Under the pieces are notes generated by a model, which saw nothing but the letters and a program-made list of their open reading frames with translations, was not told the DNA's origin and searched no databases. The position numbers and the translations under genes were made by a program. Below are positions 1 to 5,240 of a stretch of DNA of 6,552 bases, piece after piece. How positions within the stretch are numbered: position 1 is the first letter of the stretch; each line of letters starts with the position of its first letter. Origin of the DNA: Myxococcales bacterium (GTDB taxonomy: Bacteria > Myxococcota_A > Polyangia > Nannocystales > Nannocystaceae); contig JAGQIT010001044.1 of NCBI GenBank assembly GCA_020431135.1, forward strand, positions 1 through 6,552, in the 5' to 3' direction.

Positions 1-1085
1 TCGCGCCAATCGCGGGCGAAGCCGGTCGCGTTGTCGATCGCGCCCGCGTCCCCGCCCGCGCTCCGGCAGCCGCAGCCGCCCTCCCCGGAGCCCCCGCCTC
101 CAGTCGCGCTCTCACCTGCGCTGTCGTCCTCGACCCAGCCGTCCCAGGGCTCGCACTGCGAGCTGTCCCACTGGCCGCTGGCGTCCGCGCAGTTCACGGG
201 CGTGTCGCCGCACTCGGCCTGGAGGGCGGCGAGCGGGTCGAGCTGCTGCGGCCCTGCCTGATCGACCAGGTTCTCGCCGGCGCAGATCTCAGCCATGAGA
301 ACGGCCTCGCCGGTCGCCCAGACGAAGGCGTTCGGCGTGACGCACGGCGCCTTGTCGCTGGCGCTCGCCCGCGCCTCGCCGGTCCCCAGGTCGAAGCCCC
401 GCAGGCCGATCTGATCGCCGGTCGCGGCGAAGGCCGCGAGGTCGGCGGTGAAGGTCGCGTCGATCCGACCGTCGCCCTCCGTCGCCGCGCAAAACCCACC
501 CCACTCGCTCGTCGAGCACGAGCCGATGTAGGGCTCGGCGCCGTTGCAGCAGAGCATCGTCTCGAATTGCAGGTACTCGACGATCGTCAGCTCCGCCGCG
601 CTGTCGATCGTCGGCACGAAGGGCTCGGGCAGCGCCGCGTCGTCGACGCTGAAGCTCGCGTCGACAGAGAAGCCCGCCGGCAGCTCGCACTCGTTGCCGG
701 CGAAGACCGTGTTGTCGACGTCGATGTGGAGGTCGTAGGTCATACCCGGCGTCAGCGCGGCGGCTGGCCGCCAGACCAGGGCCAGCGGGTCCTCCGAGAA
801 CTCGAGGGCGCCGTCGATGACCTGATCGCCGGCGTCGGTGACCGTCGCGCTGAGGGCCGCGAGCGAGCCCTCGCTGACCCCCGACGCGTCGACCCGGAGG
901 ACGAGCACGCCCTCGGCGGGGATCGCCGCGGCCTGGAGGAGCTCGATCGCCGACCAGCCCTCGCACTGCGGGATGTAGGGATCGCAGGCCTGCGCGGGCG
1001 TCGGCGCGGCGGCGACGGCAGCGAGCGCGAGGACGGCGACCGCACGCGGAGCGACGAGGATGATCGAGGAAGACCAAGGACGCAT
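1..1085 (-). CDS. Secreted Cys-rich protein with Ig-like (Big_5-type) domain, 3' end outside window
   Basis: The reading frame runs from ATG at 1085 to the window edge without a stop, giving 361 visible residues. Residues 1-33 form a Sec signal peptide: an Arg after Met, a hydrophobic stretch around 15-27, then P-T-P-A-Q-A with likely signal peptidase I cleavage before Cys34. Residues about 55-125 resemble the SbsA/Big_5 bacterial Ig-like beta-sandwich common in myxobacterial secreted proteins, including the typical 'WRPAAALTPGMTYDL' strand pattern. The mature part has 14 Cys (34, 41, 133, 179, 180, 190, 199, 248, 268, 292, 299, 311, 338, 340), suggesting disulfides outside the cytoplasm. Residues 329-340 are a Gly/Ser linker ending GCGCR. 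There is no enzyme motif, so the role is unknown; a surface or periplasmic structural or binding protein is plausible. It lies 92 bp downstream of the GH31 gene on the same strand, with a hairpin between them, so it is probably transcribed separately. The frame is supported by the signal peptide and by regular G/C third positions. Confidence 0.82.
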   Translation of the reverse strand, partial: MRPWSSSIILVAPRAVAVLALAAVAAAPTPAQACDPYIPQCEGWSAIELLQAAAIPAEGVLVLRVDASGVSEGSLAALSATVTDAGDQVIDGALEFSEDPLALVWRPAAALTPGMTYDLHIDVDNTVFAGNECELPAGFSVDASFSVDDAALPEPFVPTIDSAAELTIVEYLQFETMLCCNGAEPYIGSCSTSEWGGFCAATEGDGRIDATFTADLAAFAATGDQIGLRGFDLGTGEARASASDKAPCVTPNAFVWATGEAVLMAEICAGENLVDQAGPQQLDPLAALQAECGDTPVNCADASGQWDSSQCEPWDGWVEDDSAGESATGGGGSGEGGCGCRSAGGDAGAIDNATGFARDWR

Positions 1086-1091
1086 GCCGCA

Positions 1092-1097
1092 AGCGTA
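1092..1097 (-). promoter_or_regulatory. Possible -10 element (TACGCT) of the secreted Cys-rich protein
   Basis: On the minus strand TACGCT fits the TAnnnT core of a sigma-70 -10 box and ends 6 nt before the ATG at 1085. No good -35 is visible 16-18 bp upstream, and there is no Shine-Dalgarno sequence. If the box is used, transcription would start at or next to the ATG, giving a leaderless mRNA. This is a weak match to a short motif. Confidence 0.3.
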
Positions 1098-1139
1098 GCT
1101 CGCCCCGCGCCGGCTCAGGAGGCCGCCGCGAGCGCGCCT

Positions 1140-1163
1140 GCGCGCCGAGGCGACGCGGCGCGC
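1140..1163 (-). terminator. GC-rich hairpin downstream of the GH31 gene
   Basis: Perfect 7-bp arms (GCGCGCC at 1140-1146 and GGCGCGC at 1157-1163) enclose a 10-nt loop, 15 bp beyond the GH31 stop on the minus strand. No U-tract follows, so it is either a weak intrinsic terminator or chance pairing in GC-rich DNA. Its place in the 92-bp gap between two same-strand genes is the main support. Confidence 0.3.
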
Positions 1164-1177
1164 GGGCCTCCCCGACC

Positions 1178-3550
1178 TCAGCGGGCGTCCTCCGGCCGCG
1201 CCGGCGCCGGGGTCTCGATCCCGACGGCGGCGAGGCGCCGGCGCATGTCGTCGGCGTAGATCGATCCCGCGCGGTAGAAGAGCGCCGGCTCGCCGAGCGG
1301 CGCGGCGACGGTGACCGAGCGGCCGCCGCCGCGGGTGTCGAAGCGGCGCCCAGACCACAGGTGGATCCACTGCGCGGCCGGCAGGTAGACGCGCGCCGTG
1401 TCGACCCCCGGATCCGTCACCGGCGCGAAGAGGAGCTCGCCGCCGATCATGAACTCGCGGCCCTCGAGCGCCACGACGCGCGGGTCGTCGGGGAAGTGGA
1501 GGAAGGGGTGACGGGCGAGCGGCAGGCCGCTCGTCGAGGCCTCGGCGACGAGCTCGCGGCGGTAGGGCGCCCACGACCGATAGACCTTGGCCATGCGATC
1601 GAAGTGGGCGAGGAGCTCGTCGTCGTCGGCGATCTGGGCGTTGTCCTCGGGGAGGTTGCCCTCGTGGGTGCGGTAGACCGCCGTGAAGGCGCTCAGCTCC
1701 ATCCACCGCATCAGGAGCTCGCGCGAGCGCAGGATCCTCCACGGCCCGCGGCGCAGCGCCGTGTAGCCGCCGATGTCGCTGTGGTTGAGGCTGATCCCCG
1801 AGAAGCCCCCCGAGAGCAGGCCGACGACCGCCGACTTGAGGCCGTCGTCGGCGTCCCAGGTGACGAGCTGATCGCCCTCCCAGAAGAGCGTCGACTGGCC
1901 GGGCGAGCGGGTGAAGCCGGCGCGGGTGAAGAAGACGAGCTGGTCGCCGTCGGTCGCGTCGTCGACCGCGGCGCGGTTGAGCGCCGCCCACTCCACCGGG
2001 TAGCGGTTGTGGTAGCTCGCCGCCGGCTCCCCCGAGGCGAGCACGGCGTCGTAGGGCAGCGCCTCGCCGAAGTCCGCCATCCACCCGCGGGCGCCGCGGG
2101 CGATCACCTCGCCCTCGAGCACCGAGGCCTTGAACCACGCGGCCGCGGCCGGGTTCGAGAGGTCGAGGAGCCCCGCCGAGAAGTCGGTGTTCGGGATCAT
2201 GTAGGGCGCACCGCCTGGCTCTTTGACCAGGTATCCCGCGGCCTCGGCCTCGGCGAAGAGGTTGCGGCGGTCGCCCCCGACCCCGCCCGCCGCCGCGCCG
2301 ACGTCGACGAGGAAGGGGTTGACGTAGGTGAGGACGGCGATCCCCTCGCGCCCGAGGTCGGCGACCAGCTCGTCCCAGCCGGGGTAGTGGTCCTCGTCGA
2401 GCGTCCAGCTCCACCACAGCTGCTTGCCGAAGGAGGTCGTACGCTGGCCGACCCAGTCCTGGATCCAGAAGGCGGCGATCGGCGTCCCGCGGGCGCGCAG
2501 CGCCTCCCAGAGCGCGCGCACCCGCGCCGTCCCGCCCTGGACCCCGACGACCGCGCCGTCGCCGATCCACGCCGGCAGCGGCCGCATCCGCCCGGTGTAG
2601 GCGGTGGTCGCCCGGAGCAGCTCCGCCGGCGTCCGCCCGGCGACGATCCGCCCGCGGAGCGCCGGGCTCCAGACCTCGACCTGCGCCCGATCGTCGCGCC
2701 GCAGATCGAAGATCGACCGCTCGCTGTTCTCGAGGAGGAGCGCGCGCAGGCGGCTGGTGATGTACTGCGGCGCCGCGGCGTAGGTCGTGTGCCAGTCGCC
2801 GCCGGCCTTGGCGACGAGGTCGACGACCGTCGTCAGCGGCTCGCGGCCGCGGCCGATCCCCTGCTCTTGGATGAAGATCGGCAGGCGCGCGCCCTTCATG
2901 TCGACGCGCGAGAATTGCTCGCCGAAGCCGTAGAAGCGCTCGTCCGCGGCGCTCGCGTAGGTGATGAACGCGCGGTCGATGCCGTCGCCCTCGAGCTCGA
3001 GCGCGAACCCGAGGTGGCGCGGGCGCCCGGGGATCGCCGAGAAGCGGAGGACGTAGCCGACGCGCTCGCCGAGGTCGCAGCCGAGGGTGCCGGCGACGAT
3101 CAGCGCGGGCGCCCCGTCCTCCCCCGCCTCGTCCTCGCCGGCGCCGTCCTCGACGACGACCCGCGCGACCCGCTGATCGCCGCAGCTCCGCAGGCGCTCG
3201 TCGTCGATGTGGAAGGAGCCGCGGCTCTCCGCGACCGCCGCGCGGCCGGCCGCGGCGGCGACGAAGGGCTCGCCCGCCACCGTCGCCCAGGCGAGCTTCG
3301 CCGGCTCATCGGCGTGGACGACCTCGAGGCGCTCAGCGCCTTCCTCGGGGATCCAGCGGATCGTGAAGTCGCCGGTCGTCAGCGTCCGCGCCGTCGCCCC
3401 GTCGGCGACCGTCAGCGCGCCGCCGATCGGCCACTCGCGGGCCGTCCGCGCCCCCCAGCGCGCCGTCGCCACGAGGACGACGATGAGCGCGATCCCGCCG
3501 ACGACGAGGCAGAGGCGGGTGAGGAGTTCGATCGGCTTCCACGGGCGCAT
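1178..3550 (-). CDS. Membrane-anchored GH31 glycosidase of the sulfoquinovosidase (YihQ) branch, with altered substrate pocket
   Basis: This is a 790-residue retaining alpha-glycosidase of family GH31. Residues about 13-29 are a hydrophobic helix after a basic N-terminus, with no lipobox or clear cleavage site, so it is likely an uncleaved anchor placing the enzyme in the periplasm. An N-terminal beta-sandwich carries GFGEQ (208-212) and 'EQGIGRGR'. The TIM barrel has 'VQGGT', 'IQDWVGQRTTSFGK', the nucleophile Asp493 in 'GWMADFGE', and the acid/base Asp560 in 'WEGDQ'. 'HSDIGGYT' and 'YRTHEGN' follow, then a C-terminal beta domain. These motifs fit E. coli YihQ (Asp405 and Asp472; recalled from memory) better than generic alpha-glucosidases. 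Of the five pocket residues QQRWY known in YihQ, four are kept (Gln338, Gln364, Trp380, Tyr596), but the sulfonate-binding Arg is Gln377. The substrate may therefore not be sulfoquinovose. It is about 110 residues longer than YihQ, through the anchor and an acidic run at 134-147. No other sulfoquinovose-pathway gene is in view. GH31 membership is near certain; the substrate is open. Confidence 0.95.
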   Translation of the reverse strand: MRPWKPIELLTRLCLVVGGIALIVVLVATARWGARTAREWPIGGALTVADGATARTLTTGDFTIRWIPEEGAERLEVVHADEPAKLAWATVAGEPFVAAAAGRAAVAESRGSFHIDDERLRSCGDQRVARVVVEDGAGEDEAGEDGAPALIVAGTLGCDLGERVGYVLRFSAIPGRPRHLGFALELEGDGIDRAFITYASAADERFYGFGEQFSRVDMKGARLPIFIQEQGIGRGREPLTTVVDLVAKAGGDWHTTYAAAPQYITSRLRALLLENSERSIFDLRRDDRAQVEVWSPALRGRIVAGRTPAELLRATTAYTGRMRPLPAWIGDGAVVGVQGGTARVRALWEALRARGTPIAAFWIQDWVGQRTTSFGKQLWWSWTLDEDHYPGWDELVADLGREGIAVLTYVNPFLVDVGAAAGGVGGDRRNLFAEAEAAGYLVKEPGGAPYMIPNTDFSAGLLDLSNPAAAAWFKASVLEGEVIARGARGWMADFGEALPYDAVLASGEPAASYHNRYPVEWAALNRAAVDDATDGDQLVFFTRAGFTRSPGQSTLFWEGDQLVTWDADDGLKSAVVGLLSGGFSGISLNHSDIGGYTALRRGPWRILRSRELLMRWMELSAFTAVYRTHEGNLPEDNAQIADDDELLAHFDRMAKVYRSWAPYRRELVAEASTSGLPLARHPFLHFPDDPRVVALEGREFMIGGELLFAPVTDPGVDTARVYLPAAQWIHLWSGRRFDTRGGGRSVTVAAPLGEPALFYRAGSIYADDMRRRLAAVGIETPAPARPEDAR

Positions 3551-3559
3551 GGCGGCGCC

Positions 3560-3565
3560 TGCATA
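3560..3565 (-). promoter_or_regulatory. Possible -10 element (TATGCA) of the GH31 gene
   Basis: TATGCA on the minus strand keeps the TAT start of a sigma-70 -10 box but lacks the final T. It ends 9 nt before the ATG at 3550, so transcription would begin within a couple of bases of the start codon. No -35 match or ribosome binding site is evident. It is reported mainly because the spacing matches that of two neighbouring genes. Confidence 0.25.
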
Positions 3566-3650
3566 GGAGCACGCGCACCCGTGGGCCCGTCAAGCGCAGG
3601 CCCTACGCGGCAGACCTCACGCCCGACCGCGGCGCCGCGCCGCGCCGCCC

Positions 3651-3659
3651 TGCTAGCAT
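3651..3659 (+). promoter_or_regulatory. Extended -10 promoter element (TG-C-TAGCAT) of cnoX
   Basis: TGCTAGCAT combines a TG dinucleotide, one base and TAGCAT, a 4-of-6 match to TATAAT in the extended -10 arrangement, which can work without a -35; none is visible upstream. The hexamer ends 8 nt before the ATG at 3668, which predicts a start site at or next to the ATG and hence a leaderless transcript. Confidence 0.45.
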
Positions 3660-3667
3660 TCGCGGCG

Positions 3668-4531
3668 ATGGCGAGCTCCAGCCCCCATGTGATCGACGTC
3701 TCCCCCGGCGCGTTCGACGTCGAGGTCATCGAGCGCTCCTACGAGATCCCCGTTCTCGTCGACTTCTGGGCGGCCTGGTGCGGCCCCTGCCGGATGCTCG
3801 GCCCGGTTCTCGAGGGCGTCGCCGACGAGGCCGGCGGCCGCTTCCTCCTCGCCAAGGTCGACACCGAGGCCCACCGCGAGGTCTCCGCGCGCTACGGCGT
3901 CCGCTCGATCCCCTACGTCGTTCTCTTCATCGACGGCAAGCCCGCGGCCGACTTCGTCGGCGCCCTCCCCAAGGGACAGATCCTCCGCTTCCTCGACGAG
4001 CACATCCCGAACGACGCCGACCTCGCGGTCCACGCGGCGCGCGAGGCCCTCGCCAAGGGCGATCGTCCGGCCGCGGAGGCCGCCCTCGCGGTCGCCCTCG
4101 CCGACGATCCGAAGCACGCCGGCGCCCACCTCGAGCTCGCCCGCCTCGCCGTCAGCGACGGCGACCGCGAGGCGCTCGACGCCCACGTCCAAGCGATCGC
4201 CCCGCACCTCGATGAGGCCGAGGAGGCGGCCGCACTCCTCGCCCTCGCCGACCTCGGTGAGGCCTGCCGCGACGGCGGCGGCGAGGCGGCGCTGCGACAG
4301 CGCCTCGCGGCCGACGAGGACGATCACCTCGCGCGCTACCAGCTCGGCTGCTGCCTGGCGATCGCCGGAGAGCGCCCCGAGGCCCTCGGTGAATTCCTCG
4401 CGATCATCCAGGCGACCCGCAAGCCGCCCCGCGACCGCGCCCACAAGGCGATGCTCACCCTCTTTAAGATCCACGGCCGCGCCGACGGGGTCGTCGATCG
4501 ATTCCAGCGTCAGCTCCAGATCTACCTGTGA
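3668..4531 (+). CDS. cnoX: CnoX/YbbN-type chaperedoxin: thioredoxin domain with TPR-like C-terminal domain
   Basis: This 287-residue protein is close to the E. coli CnoX length of about 284. Residues 8-112 are a thioredoxin fold with 'DFWAAWCGPC' (Cys38 and Cys41), the cis-Pro segment 'SIPYVVLF' (Pro82) and the following 'FVGALPK' strand and helix. Residues about 116-287 are alpha-helical repeats of the TPR type found in YbbN, ending 'LFKIHGRADGVVDRFQRQLQIYL', which parallels the C-terminal helix by which E. coli CnoX docks on GroEL. In the family the protein protects substrates from oxidative damage and aggregation and passes them to GroEL/ES and DnaK. E. coli CnoX has lost the CXXC site; this one keeps CGPC, as Caulobacter CnoX does, and so may also act as a reductase or mixed-disulfide partner. 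It is cytosolic, with no signal peptide. ATG 3668 is chosen because it gives the usual short family N-terminus and lies just after a -10 element; the frame stays open upstream only as antisense to GH31. A perfect hairpin follows the stop, so it is probably monocistronic. Confidence 0.9.
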   Translation: MASSSPHVIDVSPGAFDVEVIERSYEIPVLVDFWAAWCGPCRMLGPVLEGVADEAGGRFLLAKVDTEAHREVSARYGVRSIPYVVLFIDGKPAADFVGALPKGQILRFLDEHIPNDADLAVHAAREALAKGDRPAAEAALAVALADDPKHAGAHLELARLAVSDGDREALDAHVQAIAPHLDEAEEAAALLALADLGEACRDGGGEAALRQRLAADEDDHLARYQLGCCLAIAGERPEALGEFLAIIQATRKPPRDRAHKAMLTLFKIHGRADGVVDRFQRQLQIYL

Positions 4532-4535
4532 GCGC

Positions 4536-4557
4536 CGCGGCGTCCGCCGACGCCGCG
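4536..4557 (+). terminator. Hairpin terminator candidate after cnoX
   Basis: A perfect 9-bp stem (CGCGGCGTC at 4536-4544 and GACGCCGCG at 4549-4557) closes a CGCC tetraloop and begins 5 nt after the cnoX stop. The sequence beyond has only short T pairs (around 4563-4571), not a full U-tract. Its strength and position directly after the stop make a terminator or mRNA 3'-end stabiliser the best reading. Confidence 0.6.
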
Positions 4558-4569
4558 CCAACTTGTGCC

Positions 4570-4598
4570 TTGCCGCGCGCGCTCTCGCGCACTAGTGT
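4570..4598 (+). promoter_or_regulatory. Sigma-70-like promoter of the arrestin-like gene
   Basis: TTGCCG (4570-4575) matches 4 of 6 bases of the -35 consensus. An exact 17-bp spacer separates it from TAGTGT (4593-4598), which has the TAnnnT core. The predicted start is near 4605, giving a leader of about 35 nt. Unlike the other promoters here, this one leaves room for a ribosome binding site. Confidence 0.5.
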
Positions 4599-4601
4599 GC
4601 C

Positions 4602-4621
4602 GGGCGCGCCCTCCGGCGCCC
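4602..4621 (+). other. Possible leader hairpin next to the ribosome binding site
   Basis: GGGCGC (4602-4607) and GCGCCC (4616-4621) could pair as a 6-bp stem with an 8-nt loop ending just before AAGGA. If transcription starts near 4605 the stem would lose its first bases. It could be chance pairing in GC-rich DNA. Confidence 0.25.
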
Positions 4622-4630
4622 AAGGACAGG
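4622..4630 (+). promoter_or_regulatory. Shine-Dalgarno sequence that decides the start at 4640
   Basis: AAGGACAGG offers AAGGA 13 nt before and AGG 9 nt before the ATG at 4640. It supports that start over the in-frame GTG at 4565, which lies upstream of the predicted -35 and would add 25 low-quality Arg/Ala/Pro-rich residues. Confidence 0.6.
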
Positions 4631-4639
4631 TACAGACAG

Positions 4640-5134
4640 ATGGGCTTCTTCGACAAGGCAAAGTCATTCTTCGGCGGCCACGGCGTGAAGGTGGAGATCA
4701 CCCGCCTCGAGCGCCAAGACCCCGGCAGCGTCACCTTCCCGATCACCGACAGCGTCTTTAAGGGCAACTGGCGCGTGGTCACGGAGAAGCCCTGCACCGT
4801 GCTCTCGCACACCCACGAGCTCGTCGTGAAGAAGACCTTCGCCGACGGCCGCGAGGAGGAGCTGGTCGTCGGCGAGGACACCCACGACAGCGACACCGAC
4901 ATCATGGGCCACCCGCTCAAGTGGCCCTACGAGCTGCCGGCCGGCGGCACCGCCGAGGACTCGTTCCTCATCTCCGACATCGACCTGCCGAAGGCGCTGC
5001 GCCGCCTCGGCTACGCCGACCCCACGGACGCGATCGCCGACACCAACGTCGAGGTGTTCTTCCGCGCGACCGCCGACGTCAAGGGCTCGCCCTTCGACCC
5101 CGACGCGACCGCCAAGGTCCGGCTGATCCCCTGA
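4640..5134 (+). CDS. Conserved-type hypothetical protein, probable arrestin-like beta-sandwich (Spo0M-like?)
   Basis: The 164 residues begin 'MGFFDKAKSFFGGHGVKVEI', a short amphipathic helix followed by beta strands. The body alternates strands and turns: 'VKVEITRLERQD', 'VFKGNWRVVTEKPCTVLSHTHELVVKK', an acidic turn near 79-88, 'WPYELPAGG' near 95-103, then 'NVEVFFRATADVKGSPFDPDATAKVRLIP' at the end. This layout (helix start, a strand carrying the only Cys, a 'P..LPAG' segment and a final strand-DP-strand pair) resembles the N-terminal arrestin-like fold of Spo0M-type proteins. I recognise no catalytic motif, signal peptide or membrane helix, so it is probably a cytosolic binding or scaffold protein. 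The arrestin assignment is fold-level inference from strand pattern and could be wrong. It has its own promoter and ribosome binding site, 108 bp after cnoX, and converges with the VWA-like gene downstream. That it is a real gene is well supported by the start context and the ordered, non-random composition. Confidence 0.85.
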   Translation: MGFFDKAKSFFGGHGVKVEITRLERQDPGSVTFPITDSVFKGNWRVVTEKPCTVLSHTHELVVKKTFADGREEELVVGEDTHDSDTDIMGHPLKWPYELPAGGTAEDSFLISDIDLPKALRRLGYADPTDAIADTNVEVFFRATADVKGSPFDPDATAKVRLIP

Positions 5135-5148
5135 GCCGACGGGCTCGA

Positions 5149-5176
5149 CCCGGAGGGCGCCAGGGTGCCCTCCGGG
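5149..5176. terminator. Perfect 10-bp hairpin between convergent genes, candidate bidirectional terminator
   Basis: CCCGGAGGGC (5149-5158) pairs perfectly with GCCCTCCGGG (5167-5176) around an 8-nt loop. It lies 15 nt past the arrestin-like stop and 65 nt past the end of the oncoming VWA-like gene. No U-tract is seen on either strand. A smaller stem, GAGCC-GACG-GGCTC (5133-5146), overlaps the stop codon just before it. Confidence 0.55.
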
Positions 5177-5188
5177 GCGGAGCTACGA

Positions 5189-5239
5189 GGCTGTCCTGCT
5201 CGGCGCGCCGGCGAGAGCGCGTTGAGAACTCGGACAGCC
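5189..5239 (-). terminator. Inverted repeat directly after the VWA-like gene stop
   Basis: GGCTGTCC (5189-5196) and GGACAGCC (5232-5239) form 8-bp arms around a 35-nt spacer that itself contains the palindrome GGCGCGCC. On the minus strand it starts one base after the TAG stop at 5241-5243. The long spacer and lack of a U-tract make it a weaker terminator candidate than 5149-5176. Confidence 0.35.
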
Positions 5240-5240
5240 G

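Larger units (their letters stand above)
3551..3667. other. Divergent intergenic region between the GH31 and cnoX genes
   Basis: These 117 bp separate two genes that point away from each other, so both promoters must lie here. A -10-like box sits close to each ATG. There is no Shine-Dalgarno sequence in front of either start. The middle holds a GGGCCC palindrome (within 3581-3590) and a CG-rich alternating run near 3629-3650. No convincing operator, riboswitch or small gene is visible. Confidence 0.7.

Noticed and set aside
984..986. Cys34 of the secreted protein as a lipoprotein Cys
   Set aside because: The preceding residues Ala-Gln-Ala do not fit a lipobox (Leu/Val/Ile at -3, small residue at -2); ordinary signal peptidase I cleavage fits better.
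289..1092. 267-codon minus-strand frame overlapping the secreted Cys-rich gene
   Set aside because: It begins at a TTG and is Arg-rich; the frame starting at 1085 has a proper signal peptide, an Ig-like pattern and paired Cys.
1361..3667. Very long plus-strand open frame antisense to GH31, continuous with cnoX
   Set aside because: It is the stop-free shadow of a GC-rich gene: the product is a monotonous Arg/Ala/Glu/Asp/Val mix with no domain, whereas the minus strand encodes clear GH31 motifs. Only the part from 3668 is cnoX.
3653..4561. 302-codon minus-strand frame antisense to cnoX
   Set aside because: The composition is Gly/Glu/Val/Ala/Arg shadow sequence with no motif, opposite an unmistakable thioredoxin-TPR gene.
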